Shown piece by piece: positions 11,671 through 20,759 of a stretch of 27,907 nucleotides of DNA. The translations under genes were made by a program, and so were the position numbers. The stretch lies in assembly GCA_004802725.1 (NCBI GenBank), contig SGPM01000172.1:1-27907 (forward strand). Direction: 5' to 3'. The stretch comes from Antrodiella citrinella (Eukaryota; Basidiomycota; Agaricomycetes; Polyporales; Steccherinaceae). Under the pieces are notes generated by a model that was not told where the DNA came from, made no database searches, and saw only the letters and a list, made by a program, of their open reading frames with translations. How positions within the stretch are numbered: position 1 is the first letter of the stretch; every line of letters begins with the position of its first letter.

Positions 11671-11857
11671 TTAGACTAAAACCAAGGGGCCGAATTGGAT
11701 CTCCGGTCTGGAAATCTGAACCGTACAGATTCCTGCGGGAAGGCACTCACTGTAGTCTTGTTAGACTAGAACCAATGTGCCGAATTCGACCTCCGGTCTG
11801 CAAATCTGAAAGATCTGAATCGTACAGATTCCCTGTGGGAAGGCACCCATTTTGTAA
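11671..11857 (+). repeat. Direct repeat, two diverged units of about 90-96 bp
   Basis: Unit 1 (11671-11760) and unit 2 (11761-about 11857) both begin 'ttagacta' and share 'ccgaatt', 'ctccggtctg', 'aaatctgaa', 'gtacagattcc' and 'gggaaggcac' in the same order. Unit 2 carries an extra 'agatctga'-like insertion inside the unit. A 'ccattttgta(a/g)gatc' motif ending unit 2 recurs near 11960. It may be a remnant of a mobile element or a simple tandem duplication; no terminal inverted repeats or target-site duplications were seen. Confidence 0.75.
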
Positions 11858-12505
11858 GATCAAGTTCAAGATTGGTTCAAGATGTCGCTTGCACCAGCAT
11901 TACATAATATTGTTCCAGCACTCATCCCCAGGTATTCCCGAGCCCGGTCTTATCCGACGCCATTTTGTAGGATCGGAGGCCCGGCCCGGGTCGTCTGTGG
12001 AGACGAACTCGAGCCTGAGTCAACTCCTCCCTTGGTCTTCAGCTTCAAACCTCTCTGTCACCAGTCAATCGTCTTATGTTATTACTTCACACTTTCCGTA
12101 TTCGTGGCCTACAATTGGTATCAATTCGAGCATCTTCTCCCGTGAACGGCACGTCACGTGTTCGTGAAGAGAATCCACCAGATTACCCGACCCATACTAA
12201 GACTCTCTCAGAGTCTCAGGCTGGCACAATCTCGTCAGGAAAACATACTGCTAGAGTTTGAATCTAGTCTCTCAGTCGCCTGATCAATGTCAAGTAGCAA
12301 TCTACGCACCTATTGAGACTACAACGATGACAAGAAGAAATGCAGCAAGGTCAGTCGAACATCATGCGTGACGTAGCAATATAGTTCTGACAGTATACAT
12401 AGATCCATGCGCCAACGCAATGCTGCCGTTGATGGAAAGACAAAGCTATTGCCATGTATGCAATCCCCTATCCAAGCGGCGGCGGCGATCGGTGTTCACG
12501 ATTAG

Positions 12506-12512
12506 TATAAAA
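12506..12512 (+). promoter_or_regulatory. TATA box of first flavin oxidase gene
   Basis: TATAAAA lies 45 nt before the chosen start codon at 12557. This supports the second in-frame ATG (MTRFDEF) over an upstream one at 12515, which would lie almost on the TATA element. The chosen ATG also aligns with the start of the neighbouring paralogue. Confidence 0.6.
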
Positions 12513-12556
12513 CGGTGAGCCAACATTTTTCTTTGTTGCTATCGCCCTCCCTCATT

Positions 12557-14357
12557 ATGACAAGGTTCGACGAATTTCGCGCTGCATTCAAGGGAGAAAT
12601 TGTCACTCCCCATGATCCAACATACGAGCAGGCTATAGATCGCTGGGCGGCCAACGCTCAGCGTCGTGCTGCAGTAGTTGCCTTCGTCAACAGCCCACAG
12701 GACGTCGTACTGGCTATCAAGTACGCCAAAGACGCTACATTACGCATCGCCATACGAGGTGGAGGCCATAGTGCCGCTGGTACTTCTTCTACAGACGGCG
12801 GGCTGGTCATTGATCTCTCGAAACATCTCAACAAAGTCAACATTGACCCGTATCAGAAGCTCGCATACGTGCAGGGTGGTGCTGAATGGAGAGCAGTGGA
12901 CGAGGCTGCTATCAAACATGGACTCGCGGCAGTTGCTGGGACTGTCAATCATGTACGTGTTTCTGTCACAAACATTCATTCTAGATTCGGTATGATTTAT
13001 CTGTGATTTGTTCTTAGACTGGTGTTGGAGGGTAAGGCTTATCGATTTGTTTACGTGTCTTGGGTATGAATTGACTCTGCAATTCAGCTTGAGCGTCGGT
13101 GGAGGATACGGATGGCTCAGTGGGGCGCACGGCCTTGTGATCGACAACATCGCAGAAGTAAGGGTCCTGTGTTCACGCTTTTGCTTCTTCGTTCTGATGA
13201 GCATCCTCAGCTGACCGTTGTTACCGCTGATAGAAGCATCCTGCTCGCGAACGAAAAGCAAAACCCTGAGCTTTTCTGGGGTATTCGTGGAGGCGGCTCC
13301 AACTTCGGTGTTGTCACAGAATTTGTTTTCAAGCTTCACCCTCAGCGCACTAAAGTGTTCCCCGGACCCCTGGTCTTCCATCCAGACAAGTGCGAACAAA
13401 TTGGTGCCTTCTTGGACAAATGGTGGCCGGCCGCCAAACTGGATGAAGGTATGCTAGTCGGGATGACTCGCATGCAGGGCAACGTGAGTTACATCTTATT
13501 CTCACTAAATTTATACTCAACGCACTCTCGTTCAGCCTGTCGTAGTGCCTGTCTTAGTGGCTGTCGTATTCTTCAATGGTATCGAAGAAGAAGGTCGAAG
13601 ACACTACAAGGATCTCCTCGACGTGGATCAATATACACACTGTCAGCTTTGTCGACCGCTGAATATCTGTGCTTACTGTCATCATAGGCCCTCTTGCAGA
13701 TAACGCTTCAGAGATCGCTTGTGAAAATCTGAACGAAACTATGGTAGACCCACTATCCATGCTCTCGAGCGACGACGTCTTCGTTCTCACAATGACATAC
13801 AGAATCCGTTGGTAGGATGGGGCGCCAGTCACTACTTCAAAGGCGCATTGCTGAGCCGCACGCCATCTGAGGACATCAATCCGCAGAAACAGCAGCGCGT
13901 TATGAACACCGCAGTCGCTTCTCCCGATTTGACCATCGCGCTTGTGCATGAATTCTTCCCGCACAAGACAATTAACAGTATCCCACCAGATGCCATGCCT
14001 TACCGTCGCGATCTGCCTGGCCATGCCTTGATCGATGTCCAATGGAAAGAGAACACCCCCGAGAACAGCCTCAAGGCGAAAGAGATCGCTGACGTCATTG
14101 CGGCTATGGTACCACAAGGGGAAGGATACGGGAATTACAGTGAGTTGCCGCTATACGTGGAGTTTTATGGCATCTCCTTAGACTTATTTGAAACTATGGC
14201 AGCTCCCGACAGCGACACTTTGCCTGTTGCAGGCGGTGTTTCTTCGGACAAGACGAGAGCGTTGTTTGGGGAGCATTACTCAAGGCTGCAAGCGATCAAG
14301 AAGAAATATGACCCCGACATGGTGTTCAATCAGTGGTACACTATCGTGCCTGCTTGA
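12557..14357 (+). CDS. Berberine-bridge-enzyme-like FAD-linked oxidase, copy 1 (about 468 aa)
   Basis: Exons 12557-12952, 13018-13031, 13088-13157, 13211-13483, 13536-13641, 13688-13743, 13803-14139, 14203-14357. An N-terminal FAD-binding (PCMH) fold contains RGGGHS with H71, the residue that carries 8-alpha-histidyl FAD in this family; then GVGGLSVGGGYGWLSGAHGL, RGGGSNFGVVTEF and the C-terminal BBE motif KKKYDPDMVFNQW. The cysteine that makes a second FAD link in classical BBE is replaced (segment GTVNHTGVGG), so monocovalent FAD is expected. No signal peptide is apparent, unlike many secreted BBE proteins. Reaction: probable two-electron oxidation of an alcohol or C-H bond with O2. Relative to copy 2, exon 5 is longer because the homologous donor is lost and a donor 24 nt downstream keeps frame; that splice is the least certain. 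Likely partner of the P450 and UbiA genes. Confidence 0.87.
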
Positions 14358-14868
14358 GTATCTTCGGCTTACAGAGCTTACGAGTCCGCTGTACACATTA
14401 TGTTTTCTCCCTCCAAACCCCATGATGTTCGTCTCTCCCATGTTTCATGTTGTTCCACCCAAACCCGAATCTCACGCTTACCCAAAGGAATGTGATCTCC
14501 CGTGCCAGTGTATGGACAATACATGACACTTCGTGATCACGTTGCTTGAACTTCGCAGTGATTGCTCATTGTTCAGCGCTCTAATTCATCGATTGATAAT
14601 ACGACTGGCAGGAATATGTGATGAAGTGGTGGGATAAGGCTCATCTTGTGAGAATCAACTTTTATGTGTGTGTACAATCACCTCATCATTCGTCTATGAC
14701 CGACTGACTTCGTGATGCTCAGGATACATACTCGGGGCGCCGTTGTGTGTGTGTATATTTGAGTTGGCAGCTGCTTGACTCAGGCTGTGAAGACAGCCAT
14801 CTGTCGCCCCATCGGCATCGATCATGGCCCCGCTATACTACGATCAAGGTGAGCAGGGCACGATGGTC

Positions 14869-14882
14869 AAGCTTCGAAGCTT
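14869..14882. promoter_or_regulatory. 14-bp perfect palindrome upstream of flavin oxidase copy 2
   Basis: AAGCTTCGAAGCTT is its own reverse complement and lies about 190 nt before the start codon at 15071. It could be a binding site for a dimeric regulator. No second copy was found upstream of the other cluster genes, so this is speculative. Confidence 0.3.
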
Positions 14883-15016
14883 CATCTCCAAAGTGGAAAT
14901 CAGTTCAGTAACCGACAGCCCTCTTCGATCCGGATCATGTTCATTATCAGCATGACGTGTCAGACGTAAGTCTGGACATGTCCGATTGTTTTCGCAACTT
15001 GCCAGACAGCAGTGCT

Positions 15017-15022
15017 TATAAG
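15017..15022 (+). promoter_or_regulatory. TATA box of second flavin oxidase gene
   Basis: TATAAG about 50 nt before the start codon at 15071, the same spacing as in the paralogue upstream. Confidence 0.55.
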
Positions 15023-15070
15023 TAGCAGCATTACCCTTAGACGACCAACAATCAGATCAGTGCTCCGACC

Positions 15071-16836
15071 ATGGCACAGCTCGAGACTTTCGTCAAGCAG
15101 TTCAAGGGCGACGTCGTTCTCCCCACCGATCCCACCTACGACCAAGCCCTTGATCGATGGGCCAAGAACGCCATCCGCCGTGCGGCGGTCGTCGCGTTCG
15201 TGAAGGACGCTGAGGACGTCGCTTTGGCTATCAAGTACGCCCGCGAAGTTGACTTGCGTATCGCCATTCGTGGTGGAGGCCACAGTCCAGCGGGAAACTC
15301 GTCCGTCGAAGGCGGCCTCGTGATCGACCTATCTAGATATCTGAAGCATGCTAGGGTAGACCCCGAGAAGAAACTCATCTATGTTCAGGGAGGTGCACAG
15401 TGGAAAGCCGTGGATCATGCTGCTATCAAGCATGGCCTTGCTGGCGTCGGTGGAACTGTGAACCATGTAAGTCGGCTCAATTTCTTTAGAGACAAATCAA
15501 GGCTGATTCTCTTGCAGACAGGTGTTGGCGGGTATGTCGTTCGTTTTACTAACCGTGTACCTCGAAAGTGATACCTTCCAAAGCTTGAGTGTTGGAGGCG
15601 GTTATGGATGGCAGAGCGGCGCTCACGGACTCGTGATTGACAACACAGTGCAGGTATATGAATGTGTGTACTCATTTGCACACATATTGACATACCACAT
15701 AGTTAACCATCGTCACCGCGGATGGTAGTATTCTGACGGCGAATGAGACCGAGAACTCGGACTTGTTCTGGGGTGCGCGCGGCGGAGGTTCCAATTTCGG
15801 CGTTGTCACGGAGTTTGTTTTCAAGCTCCATCCTCAACGAGCCAAGGTTTTCGCTGGACCCCTTCTATTCACCGCAGATAAATGTGAGCAGGTCGGTGCA
15901 TTTTTGGACGCCTGGTGGCCAAGAGCGAAGGCCGAGGAGGGAATGGTGGTTGTCATGATGCGTGGACCTGAAGGAAAGGTACTTTCCAGTTCTTCAGCCG
16001 CGCGCACGAATTAAGTTCGCTCAGATGTGTGTTGCTAGCCGGTCATCAACGCATTTGTGTTCTACAACGGCTCAGAGGAAGACGGTCGCAAAGCTTATAA
16101 AGCCTTGTTCGATATTGGTGAGTGTAGCCAGTGTGTGCGAAGGAATATCTCGCTCAATGACGCTATACTACCAGGTCCTTTTATCGATAGAGCTGGAGAG
16201 ATGCCATACGAAGAGGTGAACGGCGTGACTGTGAGTTGGTGTGCAACAATCTGTGTATAATTTCTCACTCGATCTTTCGCTCAGAATCCACTCGCCGAAT
16301 GGGGCTTCAACTATTACTTCAAAGGAGCGTTGCTGTCCGAAAAGCCTTCATCGGATCTCAATCCCAAAACCTACGCGCACGTACTCCAGCTCATCGATTC
16401 GTCTCCGAGCCATACCGCAGCTGTCATCCTCGAATATATGCCTCATGGGAAGATTAACAGCATCCCTGCCGACACCGCGCCTTACAGACGTGATCTTACG
16501 GGAAATGCTCTTGTTCTCGTGCAATGGAAGGACAACACGCCTGAGGCAAATCAAACTGCCAAACAGGTTATATATGCGATTGCGGATGTCTTCCCGAAGG
16601 GGCAGCCTTATGGCAATTATTGTACGTACAACTTTCCTTGAATTTTGACGGGCGAATTCTCAATGGTATATATCTCGATAGCTCCTAATGGCGATGCTGC
16701 ACCTACTTCCAACGCAGTCGTTTCTGACAAGACAAAGGAGTTGTTCAGAGAGTATTACCCGAGGCTGCAAGCTATCAAGAAGAAGTACGATCCGGAGATG
16801 GTGTTCAATCAGTGGCATACTATCATTCCTGCATAA
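15071..16836 (+). CDS. Berberine-bridge-enzyme-like FAD-linked oxidase, copy 2 (460 aa)
   Basis: Exons 15071-15466, 15518-15531, 15584-15653, 15703-15978, 16039-16117, 16175-16230, 16285-16621, 16682-16836; total 1383 nt in frame. Same architecture as copy 1: RGGGHS with H71 for covalent FAD, GTVNHTGVGG without the second FAD-linking cysteine, LSVGGGYGW, RGGGSNFGVVTEFVFKLHP, and KKKYDPEMVFNQW at the C terminus. Six of the eight exons are identical in length to copy 1 (396, 14, 70, 56, 337, 155 nt), so the pair arose by tandem duplication. All splice sites are canonical, including the 14-nt exon 2. No signal peptide seen. Role inferred: flavin-dependent oxidation in the same pathway as the adjacent P450 and UbiA enzymes. 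It converges on the first UbiA gene, stops only 132 nt apart. Confidence 0.92.
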
Positions 16837-16968
16837 AGGTTGATTCGTCTACGTGAACACAAGCATCATTCAGTATGCATGGCGTAGTCTTATACTCTCA
16901 GTCATTCAAAGGGCTGTGTATGGGGGAGTCTAGTACAAGAAATTATACGATGAAATGAATGGTCTTAA

Positions 16969-17998
16969 TTAGGTATAGAAATGCCTGTAGTAACCAGGCA
17001 ATGCATGAACGCACGATAGCCACACCTAAAACAACCTCATCAATGAAGGAGCGGCCGCGAAGAAGGAACATGTAACGTACATTGTACCAATAGAAGGACA
17101 CCTGATCTTCTGGGACTGTCTTCAAGACCAAGAAACGATATGCCGTGAGGAGTGCGGGTGCCAAAAAGGTCAACATCGCGTCCCATTGTAACTTCCACAT
17201 CAGAATCAGGCCTACGGACCATATCAACAACCCACCCGCAACGCTCAAGCGTGCAATCGTTGGGCTGACGATGGGGAGGGTGCGACGGCCTGCAATACGG
17301 TCTCCGTGGATATCTTTGAGGTCCTGAGCGTGGTATGTCGTCGCGAGGATGCCGGAACTGATGCAGATAGCTGCGATGGCGATCTTGTCCAAGGCCTCGC
17401 GATTAGCGGCTATAGTAGGTCCGAGTCATTGAATACCTCAGCCACAAGTACAATGAACGAGGATGCTTACAGGCGACGAGCGTAGCACCGAGCTCGAATG
17501 ATCCGTAACAGACAGCGACGCTTAAATTACGAACAACCCAGTAGCCAGCGTGGGCACCGAATTCGTTGTAAACCATGGTGAGGAATGACAACGCAATACT
17601 GGTGTAGAACGTTTCCACACTGTATAGGTACGAGATGGCCCAGCATATGGGGATGAGAGCCCAGCGGAGCACCTTGGCGTCATTTAGGGAAATGCGTCCA
17701 GAGGGAAGCGGGCGGTCCTTCTTGTTATGCTTGTCTTCGTCAGGGCACAGTGTCTGATTAGACACGTCGAATTGTAGGAGATGCAACCAGACCCAGAAGA
17801 TCGTGTGAGGGACATGAGAGCCTCTGAGTTCTGGTGCTGTCGCCAGAGAAAACAAGGTCTGGCCAGAGGTGTGCTCAGTCAGTGCGAAGGATCGCATGCA
17901 AAAACGTTGATGAGACTTACGACTGGTATCACCGTGGTCTTGATGTCAGACTTCGTGAAGAGGTAGAGAGTTTTTGCATGGCGGAGTATTGCGGACAT
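16969..17998 (-). CDS. UbiA-superfamily membrane enzyme, copy 1 (prenyltransferase or terpene cyclase, 283 aa)
   Basis: Complement exons 17921-17998, 17471-17858, 17081-17409, 16969-17025; 852 nt in frame. Several hydrophobic helices run through the protein, as expected for an integral membrane UbiA fold. The first diphosphate/Mg2+ motif is at about residues 60-76 (NQTLCPDEDKHNKKDRP) and the second at about 181-201 (YHAQDLKDIHGDR then GRRTLP). Family knowledge: UbiA enzymes bind polyprenyl diphosphates through two Asp-rich motifs and either transfer the prenyl group to an acceptor or, in members such as the fumagillin-pathway Fma-TC, cyclise it. The first motif here departs from the usual NDxxDxxxD. 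The protein ends with an aromatic/His-rich tail (VHALPGYYRHFY) that requires the last short exon. No dedicated aromatic-acceptor gene is visible nearby, which mildly favours a terpene role. Confidence 0.9.
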
Positions 17999-18012
17999 TG
18001 TCAAAGGCAGGT

Positions 18013-18072
18013 CTGTTTGAAGTACAACTTTGTAAGCCTCTCAGAAGACTAGACTACAAAAGGGAGACTTAC
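18013..18072 (-). other. Probable 5'-UTR intron of UbiA copy 1
   Basis: On the complement a GTAAGT donor follows 'cgaatc', and an AG acceptor ('ttcaaacag') lies 15 nt before the start codon at 17998. The 60-nt length matches the coding introns. No ATG occurs in the short leader upstream of the donor. Confidence 0.45.
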
Positions 18073-18129
18073 GATTCGAAGGTATGAAGAGGAGACTGGC
18101 TTTCCCTGTTGAACCTCAACGATGCGCTC

Positions 18130-18136
18130 TTATATA
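18130..18136 (-). promoter_or_regulatory. TATA box of UbiA copy 1
   Basis: TATATAA on the complement, about 57 nt upstream of the proposed 5'-UTR intron donor and 130 nt upstream of the start codon. Confidence 0.4.
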
Positions 18137-18736
18137 TGTACCCTCGTGCGGTTTGCGAGATACCAGGCATCGAAGATGATCACTGCAGCGAGTGAGTCGA
18201 ACTCCGAGTCGGTTCCAACGCACCGCGAACTCCGTGACGTAGTGATCCAGCTTGAATGGAACTATTGAACGGCGAATTCTGTGAGCGTACCATTGATAGA
18301 TCAACATGTCTGTACATTCAAGTCAAAATTTCAACAACTCACGTCCACACAATGGAGCAGTGCATGGCTAAGGGCACTTCCATGACTGTCAACGAACGCA
18401 AATATGCAAGTCACCGTTGGCCGGGCGTCATGATCAAAGTGAAGGTGGCAGTGATCCGTCAATGAACGCTGAGCCTTAGCCGTTTCTTAGATTCCACACA
18501 TCATTCGAACTAGAGTCAGCTCCATAGTATGCGAGTCTTCAAGAAGCCATTGGGCTGTCTCAAGTTGCGCCAGCCTGGAGAGCTATGATTTGTCCGCCCC
18601 TGCAACTACCCTGCTTGTCAAAGCGAATGAATCCGACAAGTATCGGATCATCGTATGAGGAACCGTCGAAGTACTGTCGAAAATTTGAGTAATCAGATAC
18701 AACGAGTCGCTGAAGAGGTTCAAGAGACGGACAGTC

Positions 18737-19018
18737 TCACCTAGCGGTAACTCGTGATGTCACAAAACCTGTGTCGTCCAAGCTTTCAACTTCGACGCTA
18801 TCGATGTCGGACCACAACTTGCTCCGAATGAAATTTGCGAACATCTTGTGGGTCGTGGCAAGGGTTTGACGTGTCGAAGGTGTGATTTTCAGGCGGCTGG
18901 ACCTCGCGTTGGACATCAACGATTCACACTCACGGCGGTGGGTACCGCCTGAGGTGCGAGTTCCGCTTGGAAATATGGTGAACCGCGTCTCGACTGTGTC
19001 AAGGACATCCTTAGGAGC
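18737..19018 (-). CDS. Orphan open stretch, possible exon of an unrecognised gene
   Basis: On the complement a 3' splice-like site (tatttgcag) at 19019 precedes an open frame of about 93 codons that contains RFTIFPSGTRTSGGTHRRE, then RITPSTRQ-like and MFANFIRSKLW segments, and ends in a stop at 18737. Composition looks protein-like, but no upstream exon or start codon could be joined and no family is recognised. It may be a remnant left between the UbiA duplicates, or chance. Confidence 0.22.
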   Translation of the reverse strand, partial: APKDVLDTVETRFTIFPSGTRTSGGTHRRECESLMSNARSSRLKITPSTRQTLATTHKMFANFIRSKLWSDIDSVEVESLDDTGFVTSRVTAR

Positions 19019-19087
19019 CTGCAAATACCAATTTTAGTCAGCGCTGGTTCTTTCTGCAGTATTTGGTGGTGGATGTTTGAATTGAGG

Positions 19088-19119
19088 ATGGCCCCAGGGC
19101 TAAAGCGCTAAAGGGCCAT
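19088..19119. repeat. Short inverted repeat
   Basis: ATGGCCC (19088-19094) and GGGCCAT (19113-19119) form 7-bp arms around an 18-nt loop that itself contains the direct repeat 'gctaaag' x2 and the palindrome AGCGCT. A weak hairpin or small element remnant. Confidence 0.4.
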
Positions 19120-19707
19120 ATCCCGGAACATACCGATAGAAGCGCCCTTCAGCCGAGGCGGCACTACATCCACGGCGCATCACCACGAGGCTACCGACGG
19201 GCGACGCGGCGCGAGCTGCTATCGATGGAAATAAGTGTCAGACGTGCTAGCTTCACACTCGATATCGATGATGCATGCACAGAGTGGAATGTTTGCATGG
19301 TTCCACTGCTTCGACCGACGATCGCCCAGTGCCCACGACACTCTAGATCTCGTTCAAATACATGCCCGCGCTCTGTACCTTCAAATATTCTGTGTCGGAC
19401 TTGACCCCGACTCGCTTGGTATGGCACGCGGTTGCGGTATTGCACAAAAGGTAATCTTGTGACAATGACCATTGGAGCGTCGACGTCGTGCAGTGCCAGA
19501 ATCGATGATCGACCTATTGTAGCCTGGCCGGGCCGACGGGCTAAGCCCGTCTATGCGTATGCATATGGATTTACCAGATGAGACTATACACTGTACATTA
19601 TTCAATTCAAAAGTAATCTCTATACGCTATGCCTTCTATGATATGCAAAGGACCCAGATTAACCGTCTCTATGCTGTCAAGTCTTACGGTATCACGTCTG
19701 ACTTGAA

Positions 19708-20759
19708 TCACATACAGAACATCCGATAATACCCTGGCAGGACGTGGACACAACATATCCATATCTGCCAAAATCTCGTTGATCAGTCAAGTTCCCGAAG
19801 CATAGAAGATGCGACACATACGTTGTACCAGTAGAAAGAGATCTGATCGTCAGGGATAGACTTCCGGAGGAAGAACCGACATCCCGTGAACAGACCGATG
19901 GACATGAAGAGAAGTGCGGTGATCACATCGAGTTTCCACAGCACTGCCAACCCCAACGACCAGACGGCGAGTCCAATCAGGATACTCGGACGGGCAACTT
20001 TGGGCAGGACAATCGGAAGAGTATGCCTGCCGATGGCGCGGTCTCCATGGATGTCTTTCATATCCTGCGCCTGGTAAGTTGTCGCGAGAATACCTGCACT
20101 GATTATGATGGACAACAGTGCGGTGGTGTCCAGCTTCTGGCGGCCGGCTGCGAGATAACTCCGTGAACTTCTGCGATCCCTTTAGATGTGGCGATTGAGG
20201 ACTCACAAGCAATGAGGGTGGCACCCATTTCAAACGAGGCATATCCGAGAGCGTTTGTGCAGTTCCGTAGAACCCATACGCCCGCGTGGGCTCCGAGTTC
20301 ATTATAGAACACGGTAAGCATGGAAAGGAAGATACTCGCCCAGAGCGTCTCAATGCCGTACGAGAGGGAGTATAGAAGGCAGATGGGCACGAGTACCCAA
20401 CGCAGTACAGTCGCTTCCTCCATGGATATCCGCCCTGCCGGTATGGGTCGGTCTGCCTTGTTTTGTCGGTCCTCTTCAACACCGACAATCTGGTTGGAGA
20501 CGTCGAATTGCAAGATGTGTATCCACACCCATGCAAGTGTGTGATGGGTGTGTGCGAGCTGGAGATCCGGAGCGGCAGCGATCGCAAATAGAGTCTGAAA
20601 CACCGTTACTACGCGTCAGATACATTCAAAAACGACAGAAAAAAGGGAACGTACGATGGGCACGACCGTAGTTTTGTAGTCTGACTTCACGAAGAGATGC
20701 AAGGTCTCTGCATGGAACAGAAGCTGAGATACTGTGCTCGAAATTTTTGTGGTAAGCAT
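19708..20759 (-). CDS. UbiA-superfamily membrane enzyme, copy 2 (prenyltransferase or terpene cyclase, 291 aa)
   Basis: Complement exons 20655-20759, 20207-20594, 19822-20147, 19708-19764; 876 nt in frame. Exons 2 and 4 have the same lengths as in copy 1 (388 and 57 nt) and the splice phases agree (0, 1, 0), so the two are tandem duplicates. First motif at about residues 69-85 (NQIVGVEEDRQNKADRP), second at about 189-209 (YQAQDMKDIHGDR then GRHTLP), multiple hydrophobic helices between. The short last exon adds the conserved tail VHVLPGYYRM; without it the protein would end at an in-frame stop inside the intron. Membrane enzyme acting on an isoprenyl diphosphate, probably in the ER; acceptor or cyclisation product unknown. 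Divergence in residues next to the metal motif (TLCPDEDKHN against IVGVEEDRQN) suggests the two copies may have different substrates or products. Confidence 0.9.

Larger units (their letters stand above)
10978..12556. other. Intergenic between P450 and first flavin oxidase
   Basis: About 1.6 kb. It holds the P450 3' flank, an imperfect hairpin at 11126-11149 (GACAA ... TTGTC arms), a two-unit direct repeat at 11671-11857 and the promoter of the first flavin oxidase. Open frames at 11454-12261 have no family features and overlap the repeats, so I call no gene. Confidence 0.5.
14358..15070. other. Intergenic between the two flavin oxidase genes
   Basis: 713 nt containing the 3' flank of copy 1 and the promoter of copy 2. 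A perfect 14-bp palindrome (14869-14882) and a TATA box (15017) are the only structured elements noticed. Confidence 0.5.
18137..19707. other. Intergenic between the two UbiA genes
   Basis: About 1.6 kb. It holds the promoter of UbiA copy 1, one orphan complement-strand open stretch (18737-19018) and a hairpin-like inverted repeat near 19088-19119. No recognised gene. Confidence 0.5.

Noticed and set aside
12740..13399. 219-codon open frame on the complement over flavin oxidase copy 1
   Set aside because: Antisense to exons 1-4 of a clear FAD oxidase and devoid of recognisable features.
13554..14117. Long complement-strand open frame (187 codons) over flavin oxidase copy 1
   Set aside because: It lies antisense to well-supported exons and its residues show no domain; a shadow of the coding strand.
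14140..14202. In-frame insert before the C-terminal segment of flavin oxidase copy 1
   Set aside because: It is a 63-nt intron without stops (GTGAGT...GCAG) at the same site as a normal intron in copy 2; treated as spliced.
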